A DNA stretch of 64,000 bases from Duganella sp. Root1480D1 (GTDB lineage: Bacteria > Pseudomonadota > Gammaproteobacteria > Burkholderiales > Burkholderiaceae_D), in the NCBI RefSeq assembly GCF_001427305.1, contig NZ_LMFZ01000034.1, forward strand, positions 168,085 through 232,084, given 5' to 3'. A program made the position numbers and the translations under genes. Within the stretch, counting starts at the first letter, position 1. Each line of letters opens with the position of its first letter. Positions 1-10,591 of the stretch are shown here, piece after piece. The notes under the pieces were generated by a model. The model had not been told where the DNA came from and searched no databases. It saw only the letters and a list, made by a program, of their open reading frames with translations.

Positions 1-141
1 GAGCCGGTACTGAAATCCATGGTCCACTCCTGGCTAGTACAGACCGATGGCGTGATCGCCTTCTGCCAGGCCCGCGCCGAAGAGGGCGGCGAAGGCGCCA
101 TCATGGTGCTGCTGCGCTCCGCCCTCGCGCCCCAGCGCTGA
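1..141 (+). CDS. C-terminal end of an unidentified protein
   Basis: An open frame enters from the left edge in frame 1 and ends at a TGA at 139-141, giving the last 46 residues of a protein. The tail contains WLVQTDGVIAFCQARAEEGG and ends LRSALAPQR. The codon use is GC-rich at third positions, as in the neighbours, so this is probably a real gene end. I do not recognise the family from this fragment. A perfect 8-bp hairpin lies 21 bp downstream. Confidence 0.6.
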   Translation, partial: EPVLKSMVHSWLVQTDGVIAFCQARAEEGGEGAIMVLLRSALAPQR

Positions 142-162
142 TCAATCCCGCATCGGCGGAGA

Positions 163-184
163 GGCCCTGGTTGCACCCAGGGCC
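163..184 (+). terminator. Candidate hairpin terminator after the first gene
   Basis: GGCCCTGG (163-170) and CCAGGGCC (177-184) are perfect inverted arms around a 6-base loop, just past the stop at 141. There is no T-run after it, so it is at best a weak or Rho-assisted terminator. Confidence 0.35.
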
Positions 185-282
185 ACCATCACATCCGCAC
201 TTGCACGATCAAGTATGCATGGCTTGCAGGTTTTGCTAGCGGAATGCTAACCTTTGGCTTGTCTTTCTCCGCCAACAAGAAA

Positions 283-909
283 ATGAAAATAGTCCCCGCC
301 GTCTCCCTCATCACCATCATCGAGGTCGTGGCAATCCTGGTTGGGGCCTTCTCCGGATTTATCGAAGCGCGCCGCAAGCGCATGGACATCGTGGGCGTAT
401 TCATCGTCGCCTTCATCACCGCGTTTGGCGGCGGTACCGTGCGCGACATCCTGCTCGACAAGCGTCCGCTGTTCTGGGTGGCGCACCAGGAATACACCAT
501 CCTGCTGTTCGTGGTGGCACTGGTCGCGGCGCCCTTTTTCAAACATATCCGCCACATCGTTTCCGAGCGGCTGATCGTGATTGCCGACGCCGTCGGCCTC
601 GGCCTGTTCGCCGTCGCCAGCGTGGCGCAGGCGCTGGCGGCCGACATGCCGATCTTCGTGGCCGTGATGATGGGCGTGGTCACCGGTATTTTCGGCGGGG
701 TACTGCGGGACATTATCTGTAACGAGGTGCCGATGGTATTCCGCGACGGGAAACCGTATGCGATCTGCGCCTTCTTCGGTTGCTGGTTCTACATCGCGCT
801 GCAATATACCCAGGTATCGGATGACGTGGCGTTGTGGTCCAGCGCAGGCCTGATCACCGTGATGCGCCTGCTGGCCTGGCGTTTCGACCTGAAGATCAGC
901 CGGCCCTAA
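283..909 (+). CDS. TRIC/YicG-type (UPF0126) membrane channel protein
   Basis: Small all-helical membrane protein of the trimeric intracellular cation channel family (bacterial YicG-like). The sequence shows the duplicated family signature: GGGTVRDILLDKRPLFWV in the first half and GIFGGVLRDIICNEVPM in the second, each followed by further hydrophobic helices (about seven in total). I chose the ATG at 283 (208 residues) because family members have only a few residues before the first helix. The ATG at 244 would add 13 residues, and neither start has a strong Shine-Dalgarno. The family conducts monovalent cations in structural studies; the physiological role in bacteria is unclear. It stands alone, upstream of two cyclase genes. 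Confidence 0.85.
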   Translation: MKIVPAVSLITIIEVVAILVGAFSGFIEARRKRMDIVGVFIVAFITAFGGGTVRDILLDKRPLFWVAHQEYTILLFVVALVAAPFFKHIRHIVSERLIVIADAVGLGLFAVASVAQALAADMPIFVAVMMGVVTGIFGGVLRDIICNEVPMVFRDGKPYAICAFFGCWFYIALQYTQVSDDVALWSSAGLITVMRLLAWRFDLKISRP

Positions 910-1006
910 GGCTATTGCCACGAGACTTTCAATTGGAAAGTTAAAACTTACCATCAAGAAACAACTGATACAATAGCGCAACTTTCCATACTGCGCTGGC
1001 CTGTCC

Positions 1007-2233
1007 GTGTTTACCTTTGATGTCGCTACTGCAACTAGCCTGGTCGGCTTCCTGTCGATCCTGATTGCCTGCGCCTTCCGTGGCTTGCATGGCCCCGCCC
1101 TGGCCGGCACGCCCGGCGGCCAATGGGCCATGTCGGCCCTGGCCGGCGGTGCGGCGGCCCTGCTTGTTGCGCATTCCGCCACCCTCCCCGGCTACATCGG
1201 AACCATCGCCGACAACGCGCTTTCGGTTGTCAGCCTGGTCTTCATCCATCGCGGCACGGCGATGCTGGTCGGGACGCGTTACAGCGACCGGTATTACGCC
1301 TTGTGGGTCGCGGCGGCAGTCGCGGGCTTCGCCTGGTTCAGTTACGGCCAGCCCAGCCTGCAAGCCCGCATCGGATTGGTCTCGGCCTACCGCGCCGCCT
1401 TTTACTGCGCCACTTTGCTGATGCTGATCAAACGCCCCGGCCTGCCCGCCGGCACCCGCTACCTGGTCGACATCCTGGCGCTGGCCGCCATCTGGAGCCT
1501 GGTGCGCCTTGGCGCCGCCGCGTTTTCGGGCGAGCACGTCGACACCTTCCTGGCGGGCGGCTCTTCGTTCGCCGTCATGGTCTCGGTGGGCGGCATCCTG
1601 CACGTGCTGGTGAATGCCTTCCAGTTCCGCCTGGAGAGCGAAAAGATTCGCGACGAACTTGCCGCCAATGCCGGCCGCCTGCAGGAAAAACGCGACACGT
1701 TGAAGACCGTGGTGGCCGAACGCACCGCGGAGCTGACCAGGCAAGCGACTACCGACAGCATGACCGGCCTCGCCAACCGCCGCTACTTCATGGAGCGCGG
1801 CAACGACGAAATCGAGCGTGCCCGCCGCTACCACCTGCCTCTGACGTTCCTTCTGCTGGACATCGACCACTTCAAGCAGATCAACGACCGCTTCGGCCAT
1901 CCTGCGGGCGACAAGCTGCTGCAGGTGATTGCGCAAGCCTGCCAGTCCAATGCCCGCAACGTCGACCTGCCCGGCCGCCTTGGCGGCGAAGAATTTGCCC
2001 TGTTGATGCCGGAGACCAGCGCCATTGCGGCCCGCCTGGCAGCAGAACGCTTGCGGCGCGCGATAGCCACCATTCCGCCGGAACTGAGCGGAGTGCCGCA
2101 CCAGGTCACCGCCAGCTTTGGCATCGCTGCGCTCAAATCGTATGACACCTCGATGGAAAGCCTGGTTGCGCGCGCCGATGCTGCGTTGTATCGCGCCAAG
2201 GACGGCGGCCGCAATCGGGTGGAGGCCGCGTGA
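1007..2233 (+). CDS. Membrane-anchored GGDEF diguanylate cyclase
   Basis: Makes cyclic-di-GMP from two GTP. Residues 1-215 are a hydrophobic sensor region with about six or seven membrane helices. A charged helical linker (about 215-250) follows, then a GGDEF domain to residue 408. The active-site loop reads GGEEF, the substrate-binding LLLDIDHFKQIND segment is intact, and the inhibitory I-site is present as RNVD exactly five residues before GGEEF, so product feedback is expected. The start is GTG at 1007 with no obvious Shine-Dalgarno. The stop overlaps the GTG of the next, similar cyclase by 4 bp, so the two are translationally coupled. Confidence 0.9.
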   Translation: MFTFDVATATSLVGFLSILIACAFRGLHGPALAGTPGGQWAMSALAGGAAALLVAHSATLPGYIGTIADNALSVVSLVFIHRGTAMLVGTRYSDRYYALWVAAAVAGFAWFSYGQPSLQARIGLVSAYRAAFYCATLLMLIKRPGLPAGTRYLVDILALAAIWSLVRLGAAAFSGEHVDTFLAGGSSFAVMVSVGGILHVLVNAFQFRLESEKIRDELAANAGRLQEKRDTLKTVVAERTAELTRQATTDSMTGLANRRYFMERGNDEIERARRYHLPLTFLLLDIDHFKQINDRFGHPAGDKLLQVIAQACQSNARNVDLPGRLGGEEFALLMPETSAIAARLAAERLRRAIATIPPELSGVPHQVTASFGIAALKSYDTSMESLVARADAALYRAKDGGRNRVEAA

Positions 2234-3438
2234 ATACCCTGCACCTTGGAACCTGCAACCTGACCCTCGGCATCGCGTGCCTTGCGATCGGCATCGCCTT
2301 CATCGGCCTGCATGCGGTTCGCGATGGACGTTCGGCAGGTTCGAACTGGAGCCTGGCAGCCATTTGCCAGGGCGCGGCCTGGATACTGGCCGGCATGCAC
2401 GGGCAATGGCCGGTCGCGCTGACAGTGGTCCTGCCCAATGTGCTGGTCGCCGCCAATGCCGTGCTGCTGCTGCGCGGCGCGCTGTGCTATATGCCAGATC
2501 CGGCACCATGCCTGCTCATGCCCCGGCCTTGGCTGGCGTTCTTGCTGGCGGCCACCCTGCTTCATGCCTGGGCCAGTTATCCCGGCGCTCACCTGGACGC
2601 GGCAGCCTTGGGCGCAACGATCCGCATTCCACTGCTGCTGGCCGCCATCGCACTTCTTTCCATCCACGCGCCGCGCAATGGCCGCACCATTTTGTGCGCG
2701 TTGTTCGGCATCGACGCGGCCTGGCATCTGCTGTTTGTCACGGCAGGCAGCGCCAGCGCGACTCCAGTCGGCGAACTGCTGCGCGGCGCCCTGACGATCC
2801 TGGTCATCGCCGCCCAGTTCCGCATCGAGAGCGACAATGCGCGCGCTTCGCTGCAGGCCCTGGCCGATGCATTGGAAGTGGAAAGTCTGCAACTGGAAAA
2901 AACCATTGAGGACCGTAACCGGGAACTGCACGAGATTGCAACCACCGATTTCCTGACCGGCATCGCCAACCGCCGCCAGTTCATGGCGCGCGCCGTGATG
3001 GAAATTGAACGCTCGCGGCGTTATGGGCACAAGCTCGCACTGCTGATGATCGATATCGACCACTTCAAGTCGGTCAACGACCGCTTTGGCCACCCCACCG
3101 GAGACCGGGCGATCATTGCCATCGGACGCCATTGCGCCACCGCTTGCAGGCGCAGCGACCTGGCGGCACGCCTGGGCGGCGAGGAATTTGCCATCCTGCT
3201 GCCGTCAACAGGGATTAATGAAGCGAAGATCGTGGCGGAGCGCCTGCGCACGGGCACCCAGGCGCTGCAGGTGCGGCATGAAGATCAGGCCGTGCCGCTC
3301 AAGCTGAGCATCGGCATTGCCTGCCTGGAGACGGGAGACACCGGTCCGGACACGCTGCTGGCGCGCGCCGACCGGGCCTTATATGCGGCCAAGAACGCTG
3401 GCCGGGACTGCGTACATATCGCTGAAACTGCGGCCTGA
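2230..3438 (+). CDS. Second membrane GGDEF diguanylate cyclase
   Basis: Paralogue of the preceding gene with the same architecture: about 200 residues of membrane helices, a helical linker, and a C-terminal GGDEF domain with GGEEF and an I-site RRSD five residues before it. The catalytic core is well conserved (MIDIDHFKSVNDRFGHPTGD), so it should be active. The GTG start at 2230 overlaps the previous stop (GTGA), which argues for a two-gene operon from local duplication. The sensor halves differ much more than the catalytic halves, so the two may respond to different signals. It ends directly against the convergent P-II gene with no intergenic base. Confidence 0.9.
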   Translation: MNTLHLGTCNLTLGIACLAIGIAFIGLHAVRDGRSAGSNWSLAAICQGAAWILAGMHGQWPVALTVVLPNVLVAANAVLLLRGALCYMPDPAPCLLMPRPWLAFLLAATLLHAWASYPGAHLDAAALGATIRIPLLLAAIALLSIHAPRNGRTILCALFGIDAAWHLLFVTAGSASATPVGELLRGALTILVIAAQFRIESDNARASLQALADALEVESLQLEKTIEDRNRELHEIATTDFLTGIANRRQFMARAVMEIERSRRYGHKLALLMIDIDHFKSVNDRFGHPTGDRAIIAIGRHCATACRRSDLAARLGGEEFAILLPSTGINEAKIVAERLRTGTQALQVRHEDQAVPLKLSIGIACLETGDTGPDTLLARADRALYAAKNAGRDCVHIAETAA

Positions 3439-3777
3439 TCAGACCGCCTCGGCGCCGGTTTCGCCGGTACGGATGCGTATCACCTGCTCGATGTTCTGCA
3501 CGAAGATCTTGCCGTCGCCGATCTTGCCGGTGCGGGCCGCCTTGATGATCGCATCGACAGCGGTATCGACCACGCTGTCGTCCACCACCACCTCCACCTT
3601 CACCTTCGGCAGGAAATCGACCACATATTCCGCGCCGCGATACAGCTCGGTGTGGCCCTTCTGGCGGCCAAAGCCCTTTACCTCGGTCACGGTCAGGCCA
3701 GTCACGTTCACTTCAGCCAGCGATTCGCGCACTTCGTCCAGCTTGAATGGCTTGATGATGGCGGTAATTTGCTTCAT
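3439..3777 (-). CDS. glnK: P-II nitrogen regulatory protein
   Basis: A 112-residue trimeric signalling protein that reads 2-oxoglutarate, ATP/ADP and glutamine status and controls targets such as AmtB, GlnE and NtrB. The start MKQITAIIKPFKLDEVRE is canonical. The T-loop carries the uridylylation tyrosine in GHTELYRGAEYVVDFLPK, and the C-terminal GDGKIFV segment is intact. It lies 20 bp downstream of nadE on the same strand, an arrangement common in Burkholderiales. The distinction between glnB and glnK is inferred; no amtB follows in this window, so glnB is equally possible. Confidence 0.9.
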   Translation of the reverse strand: MKQITAIIKPFKLDEVRESLAEVNVTGLTVTEVKGFGRQKGHTELYRGAEYVVDFLPKVKVEVVVDDSVVDTAVDAIIKAARTGKIGDGKIFVQNIEQVIRIRTGETGAEAV

Positions 3778-3797
3778 TGCGTTCTCCTTATAGTGGT

Positions 3798-5852
<2,055 letters not shown>

Positions 5853-5915
5853 AACTCAGCAAGGCCAATGGTGATGGCGAAGATTTTAACATTGCCCCCG
5901 CCCCAGCGTATGGCC

Positions 5916-5962
5916 GAGCCCGTGTCACACTTGGGGTGTGACCCCATGGTGTGACACGGGCT
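5916..5962. repeat. Dispersed palindromic repeat, GTGTCACAC family, copy 1
   Basis: A 47-bp nested palindrome. Outer arms CCCGTGTCACAC and GTGTGACACGGG enclose an inner palindrome TTGGGGTGTGACCCCA. Near-identical copies lie at 29111-29150 and 29171-29214. This copy sits between two divergent genes, so it cannot serve here as a terminator for both. Confidence 0.85.
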
Positions 5963-5988
5963 GGGCCGTAATTGGCTAGAATGGCCGG

Positions 5989-7110
5989 ATGGAATACCGT
6001 ACCAGCGTCCTTTCTTCCCTCGCCGATGTCGCCCCTGCCGCATGGGACCGGCTTACGGCGGGCAATCCTTTCCTGTCGCACGCTTTCCTGCACGCCTTGC
6101 ACGAATCGGGCAGCGCGTGTGCGGAAACGGGGTGGCAGCCGCAATTCCTGGCCGTTTGGGATGGCGGCAGTCTGGCCGCAGCCATGCCGCTCTACGTCAA
6201 GTCGCACTCCTACGGCGAGTATGTTTTCGACTGGGCCTGGGCCGATGCCTATCACCGCAACGGTATCGAGTACTACCCGAAGCTGCTGTCCGCCATCCCG
6301 TTCACGCCCGTTACGGGCTCGCGCCTGCTGGCGCGCGACGCTGCAGCACGCAAGGCCTTGCTGGCCTTTTTGTGTGAGCAGCAAGGCGTGGCCGGCATGT
6401 CTTCCACCCACATCCTCTATCCACCGGAGGACGAGGCGGAACAGCTGCGCGGGGCCGGCTTCATGCTGCGCACCGGCGTGCAATTCCATTGGCTGAACCA
6501 GGGCTACGAAAATTTCGACCGGTTCCTTGACACGCTGGAGCACAAGAAGCGCAAGAACATCCGCGCCGAGCGCCGCAAAGTAAAGGAAGCCGGCATCGCC
6601 ATGCGCCAGTTGCGCGGCCACGAAACCAGCGAGCAGGACTGGCGCTTCTTCCATCGCTGCTACAGCAATACCTATGCCGAGCACCGCTCTTCGCCCTACC
6701 TGAACCTGGATTTCTGGCTGCGCCTGGCCCGTACCATGCCGCAAAACCTGCTGCTGGTGGTCGCCGAGCGCAATGGCGAGCCAGTCGCCTCATCGCTGGT
6801 CATCCACACCGCGGACACGCTCTATGGCCGCTACTGGGGCGCGATGGAACATATCCCCTGCCTGCATTTCGAAACCGCTTACTACCAGCCGCTCGAATTC
6901 TGCATTGCCAACGGCATCAAGACCTTTGAAGGGGGCGCGCAGGGCGAGCACAAGATGGCGCGTGGCTTCCTGCCGCAAAAAACCTACTCGGCGCACTGGC
7001 TGGCCCACGCCGCGTTCAGCGACGCAGTGGAACGCTTCCTGGAGCGAGAGGCAGGCGGCATCGATGCCTACCTCGATGAACTGAACGAGCACACGCCTTT
7101 CCGCCGCTAG
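5989..7110 (+). CDS. GNAT-like acyltransferase of the DUF482 (peptidogalycan-like) family
   Basis: A 373-residue protein with two GNAT-like halves, similar to the DUF482/COG3146 family annotated as predicted N-acyltransferases. Family-like landmarks are NPFLSHAFLHALHESGSA near the N-terminus, the basic segment HKKRKNIRAERRKVKEAGI (about 185-203), and the C-terminal EGGAQGEHKMARGFLP segment. No signal peptide or membrane helix is seen. The substrate is unknown; members resemble FemAB-type enzymes. It reads toward, and overlaps by 4 bp, the convergent FAD/Rieske gene. Confidence 0.8.
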   Translation: MEYRTSVLSSLADVAPAAWDRLTAGNPFLSHAFLHALHESGSACAETGWQPQFLAVWDGGSLAAAMPLYVKSHSYGEYVFDWAWADAYHRNGIEYYPKLLSAIPFTPVTGSRLLARDAAARKALLAFLCEQQGVAGMSSTHILYPPEDEAEQLRGAGFMLRTGVQFHWLNQGYENFDRFLDTLEHKKRKNIRAERRKVKEAGIAMRQLRGHETSEQDWRFFHRCYSNTYAEHRSSPYLNLDFWLRLARTMPQNLLLVVAERNGEPVASSLVIHTADTLYGRYWGAMEHIPCLHFETAYYQPLEFCIANGIKTFEGGAQGEHKMARGFLPQKTYSAHWLAHAAFSDAVERFLEREAGGIDAYLDELNEHTPFRR

Positions 7111-8684
7111 CGTGGCGCGCGCTGGCTGCTTCCATGCTGTCCCGGCACCGGCTGGATGCCGGCTTCGTCATCGTCCAGCTCTTCGGCCGCCAGCGCCGTA
7201 TTGGCAGGACCGTGCAACACCGAGCCCTCGGCTGAAAAGCGCGAGCCGTGGCAAGGGCAGTCCCAGGACCGTTCGGCCGGATTCCAGCTAACCGCGCAGC
7301 CAAGGTGGGTGCAGGCCGCTGACATCGCATGCAAGCCGCCATCGTCGTCGCGATAAACTGCCAGTTTTCTGGCGCCGCGATTCAGGATTGCGCCCTGCCC
7401 CGGTGCGATCTCCACCGCCGACTCCACATCGCCGCCGCGCAGCCAATCGCCGTACCGCGCCAGCGTGTTCACCTGCTCCTGCATGAATTCCTTCATGCCG
7501 TGGAATGGCTTGCGCGCCGGGTCATACAGCTCGGCCCAGGGGTTTTCCCTCCCGATGACCAGGTCGCGCACGATCATCGCACCAAGCGTGCAGTTGGTCA
7601 TGCCGGTGCCGGAATCGCCGCTGATCACGTACACCTGGCTGTCGTCGGCCGGATTGCGGCCCAGGAACGGCAAGCCGTCCGCAGGCTCCATGACTTCCCC
7701 GGACCAACGCAGCGTCACCGCGCCTGCCATCGGGAAATGCTGCCGCGTCCATGCTTCAAGCTGGCCGTGGCGGTGGCGCGGATCGTCGTCCTGCCCGACT
7801 TTATGATCGCAGCCGCCCACAATCAGCACGTCATGCCCAGGGCTTGCGCCACTCGATTCAAGCCGGACGTAGTAATAAGGATCGCCGGTATCCCACAGCA
7901 GCAAGGGCGGCAACGATCCGTGCGGGACTTCAACGCCTATCACATAAGTGCGATAACCATTCTGCTTGGTATGAAGCACCACACGATTGTTGAACGGAGA
8001 ATTGGTGGCCACCACCACGGCATTGGCCAGCACGCGCCCATTCGCTGTCGTCACGTGCAACTTGTCCCCGACCCGCTCGATGCCGGTGGCCCGGCTGCTG
8101 CAGAAAATGCGGCCGTCGCGGCGGCGGATGCAGCCTGCCAGCCCGTCCAGGTATTGCAGCGGGTGGAATTGCGCCAGCTGGGCGTAGCGCACGCAGGTGC
8201 CGCTTTCAAACGGCAGCCCGGGCACCTGGGGCAACAGTTCGGCTTCCAGCCCGGCGCGTGTTGCTGCTTCGCATTCGCGGCGGATTTCATTGGGGTCGCC
8301 AGTCGCGGAGTACAGGTAGCCATCGAGCCGTTCGAACTCGCAGTCCAGCCCTTCGCTGCCCACGATGGATGCCACCTGGTCGATGGCCGCCATCTGGCCG
8401 GCGGCGACCAGCCTGGCGTTCACTGAGCCGAAATTCTGCTCGATGCAGTGGTACCACTCATCCGGCGGCATCAGGTGGGCCGTGGTGCGGCCGGTTTCGC
8501 CGCTGCCCAGTTCCCGTGCTTCCAGCAATACCACGCGCCGGCCCTCCAGCGACAGCAGGTATGCGGTAGTGAGGCCGGCAATGCCGCCTCCGATGATGCA
8601 GGTGTCGGCCTGCAGTTCGCCGCTCAGTTCCGGCATTGCGGCGACGGGGGCGCTCTTCGCCCAGATCGACAATGATCCTTCCAT
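7107..8684 (-). CDS. FAD-dependent oxidoreductase with C-terminal Rieske domain
   Basis: A 525-residue fusion. The N-terminal DAO-type flavoprotein has the dinucleotide-binding CIIGGGIAGLTTAYLL at about 30-45 and a GD-rich C-terminal FAD contact (YVISGDSGTGMTN). The last 100 residues are a Rieske [2Fe-2S] ferredoxin domain with both ligand boxes, CTHLGC and CPCHGS. The substrate is not identifiable; relatives are annotated as glycine/D-amino-acid oxidase-like. The start is well supported by CAGGAGGA about 7 bases upstream of the ATG. It is a single gene between a convergent gene and the ppa terminator. Confidence 0.85.
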   Translation of the reverse strand: MEGSLSIWAKSAPVAAMPELSGELQADTCIIGGGIAGLTTAYLLSLEGRRVVLLEARELGSGETGRTTAHLMPPDEWYHCIEQNFGSVNARLVAAGQMAAIDQVASIVGSEGLDCEFERLDGYLYSATGDPNEIRRECEAATRAGLEAELLPQVPGLPFESGTCVRYAQLAQFHPLQYLDGLAGCIRRRDGRIFCSSRATGIERVGDKLHVTTANGRVLANAVVVATNSPFNNRVVLHTKQNGYRTYVIGVEVPHGSLPPLLLWDTGDPYYYVRLESSGASPGHDVLIVGGCDHKVGQDDDPRHRHGQLEAWTRQHFPMAGAVTLRWSGEVMEPADGLPFLGRNPADDSQVYVISGDSGTGMTNCTLGAMIVRDLVIGRENPWAELYDPARKPFHGMKEFMQEQVNTLARYGDWLRGGDVESAVEIAPGQGAILNRGARKLAVYRDDDGGLHAMSAACTHLGCAVSWNPAERSWDCPCHGSRFSAEGSVLHGPANTALAAEELDDDEAGIQPVPGQHGSSQRAPR

Positions 8685-8722
8685 CTTGCGTCCTCCTGCC
8701 AGGGTACACGCAACGACTATAC

Positions 8723-8749
8723 AAAAAAAGCGCCCCGCGGGGCGCTTTC
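8723..8749 (-). terminator. Intrinsic terminator of ppa
   Basis: Read on the minus strand, a perfect GC stem GCGCCCCG/CGGGGCGC (8730-8745) is followed by a run of T (A-run 8723-8729 on the plus strand). It lies 22 bp past the ppa stop. Confidence 0.9.
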
Positions 8750-8770
8750 TTCGACAGGGCTGTCTAAGGC

Positions 8771-9310
8771 TTACTTGCCTTCTTGCTGGGCGAATTGTGC
8801 CACGCCGTGCATGATTTCCTTTTTGGCTTCTTCAGGGCCGTGCCAGCCGTCGACCTTGACCCATTTGCCTGGTTCCAGGTCTTTGTAGTGTTCGAAGAAG
8901 TGCTGGATCTGCTGCAGGCGCAGGTCTTGCAGGTCTTCCGGCTTCTGCCAGTGCTTGTAGATCGGCAGGATCTTATCGACTGGAACGGCCAGCACTTTCG
9001 CGTCTTCGCCGGATTCGTCGGTCATCTTCAGCACGCCGATGGCGCGGCAACGTACCACCACGCCAGGGATCAGCGGGAATGGGGTGATCACCAGCACGTC
9101 GACCGGGTCGCCGTCGTTGGACAGGGTGTTCGGGATGTAGCCGTAGTTGCATGGGTAGTGCATGGCGGTGCCCATGAAACGGTCGACGAAGATGGCGCCG
9201 GATTCCTTGTCCACTTCGTACTTGATCGGATCCGCGTTCATCGGGATCTCGATAATCACGTTGAAATCGTTCGGCAGGTCTTTGCCGGCCGGTACTTTGT
9301 TCAGGCTCAT
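8771..9310 (-). CDS. ppa: Inorganic pyrophosphatase
   Basis: Soluble family I pyrophosphatase, 179 residues, hydrolysing PPi to drive biosynthesis. Metal-binding acidic residues are visible in DGDPVDVLVITPFPL, and the KYEVDKESGAIFVDRF substrate-binding region is complete. The start is preceded by GAGGAAAAAC. Monocistronic: its own promoter lies upstream and a strong terminator downstream. Confidence 0.97.
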   Translation of the reverse strand: MSLNKVPAGKDLPNDFNVIIEIPMNADPIKYEVDKESGAIFVDRFMGTAMHYPCNYGYIPNTLSNDGDPVDVLVITPFPLIPGVVVRCRAIGVLKMTDESGEDAKVLAVPVDKILPIYKHWQKPEDLQDLRLQQIQHFFEHYKDLEPGKWVKVDGWHGPEEAKKEIMHGVAQFAQQEGK

Positions 9311-9355
9311 GTTTTTCCTCGAGTTAATGCTTTTTTGGACAGTCTAACCTTGCAA

Positions 9356-9384
9356 TTATAGCGAAGTGCGCGCCGTTTGTGCGG
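9356..9384 (-). promoter_or_regulatory. Candidate sigma-70 promoter of ppa
   Basis: On the minus strand a perfect TATAAT (plus-strand ATTATA at 9356-9361) lies about 45 bp before the ppa ATG. A weak -35 (GCACAA or CGCACA) lies 16-17 bp further up. The same region holds an imperfect GC hairpin (about 9366-9391) that could end hemY transcription. Confidence 0.55.
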
Positions 9385-9394
9385 CGCAGCACCG

Positions 9395-10591
9395 TCACAA
9401 GATAGTTGCCAAGGCGCACTGGCGATAGTGGTTCGCCGCTTCTTCGGGCTGGGACAGCGCTTCGTGCAACTGCGCCAGCTTGAGGTGGGATTCGCGCACC
9501 ATGCGCGATTCGGAGGCGTCGGACAGGGCTTGCTCCAGGTAGCGCTGGCCCTTGCCCCACAGCTTCTGCTTCAGGCACAGGGAGCCCAGGGTCAGTGCCA
9601 GTTCGGCGTCGTTCGGGCGCTCGTGCACCCAGCCTTCGCAGTGTTCAATCTGCACCAGCAGCGCGGCGGATCCGACCGGCGCAGCGGCGTCGCGGTAGGC
9701 GCGCAGCACGCGTTCGTCCCAGTTGGCGGCCAGCGATTCTTCGCACACGACGCGGGCTTCGTCGTGCAGGCCGCGCGCGTTCAGCGCAGTAGCAGCACGG
9801 CATGCCACGTATGGCTTGAGGCGGTCAGCGTTCGGGATGGTGCTCCAGACGCGCTGCAGCGATTCCGCGTCGTGCGAGTTATCGGACAGCAGGTCGTCGT
9901 ATGCCAGTTCGCGCAGGCGCGCCGACAGGGCCGGATGCAGGGCCTTGTGCTTGTCCAGCAGGCGCACCAGGCGCAGCACTTCCGGCCAGTTCTTGGCTTG
10001 CTGCTCTGCCTTCAGCGACCATTGCAGGGCGTGGATATGGCGGGTGCCGCTGGCATTCAGCTCGCGCACCGCTTCCAGCGCCGCTTCCGGCTGGTGGTCG
10101 TCGACCAGCAGTTCGGTCACGGTCATCAGGCGCGCGGTTTTCATGCTGTTGTCGCTGGCGATGCGGGCCAGCCACTGGTCGCGGCGGGCTTGCTGGCGCA
10201 TGCGGTGGGCGGCGCGGGCGCCGATCAGGGCGGCGACGCCGGCGTTTTCCGGCAGTTCGGCGGCGCGCAGTGCGGCTTTCTCGGCATGGCCGAAGCGGCC
10301 TTCGAACAGGGCTTTGAGCGCATCGCGCAGGCCTTTGTTGCCGTCGCGCTCACGCTTGTTCTGGCGGTAGGCTGCCACTTTGCGCGGCATGTCGACGGTC
10401 GCGTTGAAGGCGCGCACCAGGAAATGCACCAGCAGGAAGGCTGCAACCAGCAGCACCATGAAGAAGTTGAGCGACAGGTCAACGCGGTACGGCGGGTAGA
10501 ACAGCACCACATTGCCCGGGTTGAAGCGTGCCGTCACGGCGATACCGATGGCCGCAGCCATCATCACAACGAGCCAGATAAAGAGACGCAT
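9395..10591 (-). CDS. hemY: HemY-like membrane protein of the haem operon
   Basis: A 398-residue protein of the proteobacterial HemY (HemY_N/TPR) family, distinct from the protoporphyrinogen oxidase also called HemY. Two membrane helices occupy about 1-60 (LFIWLVVMMAAAIGIAV and FFMVLLVAAFLLVHFLV). The rest is alpha-helical with TPR-like repeats. The exact function is unsettled; it is thought to support late haem synthesis at the membrane. Fourth gene of hemC-hemD-hemX-hemY; its ATG shares one base with the hemX stop. Confidence 0.92.
   Translation of the reverse strand: MRLFIWLVVMMAAAIGIAVTARFNPGNVVLFYPPYRVDLSLNFFMVLLVAAFLLVHFLVRAFNATVDMPRKVAAYRQNKRERDGNKGLRDALKALFEGRFGHAEKAALRAAELPENAGVAALIGARAAHRMRQQARRDQWLARIASDNSMKTARLMTVTELLVDDHQPEAALEAVRELNASGTRHIHALQWSLKAEQQAKNWPEVLRLVRLLDKHKALHPALSARLRELAYDDLLSDNSHDAESLQRVWSTIPNADRLKPYVACRAATALNARGLHDEARVVCEESLAANWDERVLRAYRDAAAPVGSAALLVQIEHCEGWVHERPNDAELALTLGSLCLKQKLWGKGQRYLEQALSDASESRMVRESHLKLAQLHEALSQPEEAANHYRQCALATIL

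Noticed and set aside
5916..5962. Intrinsic terminator
   Set aside because: It lies between two divergent gene starts and has no T-run.
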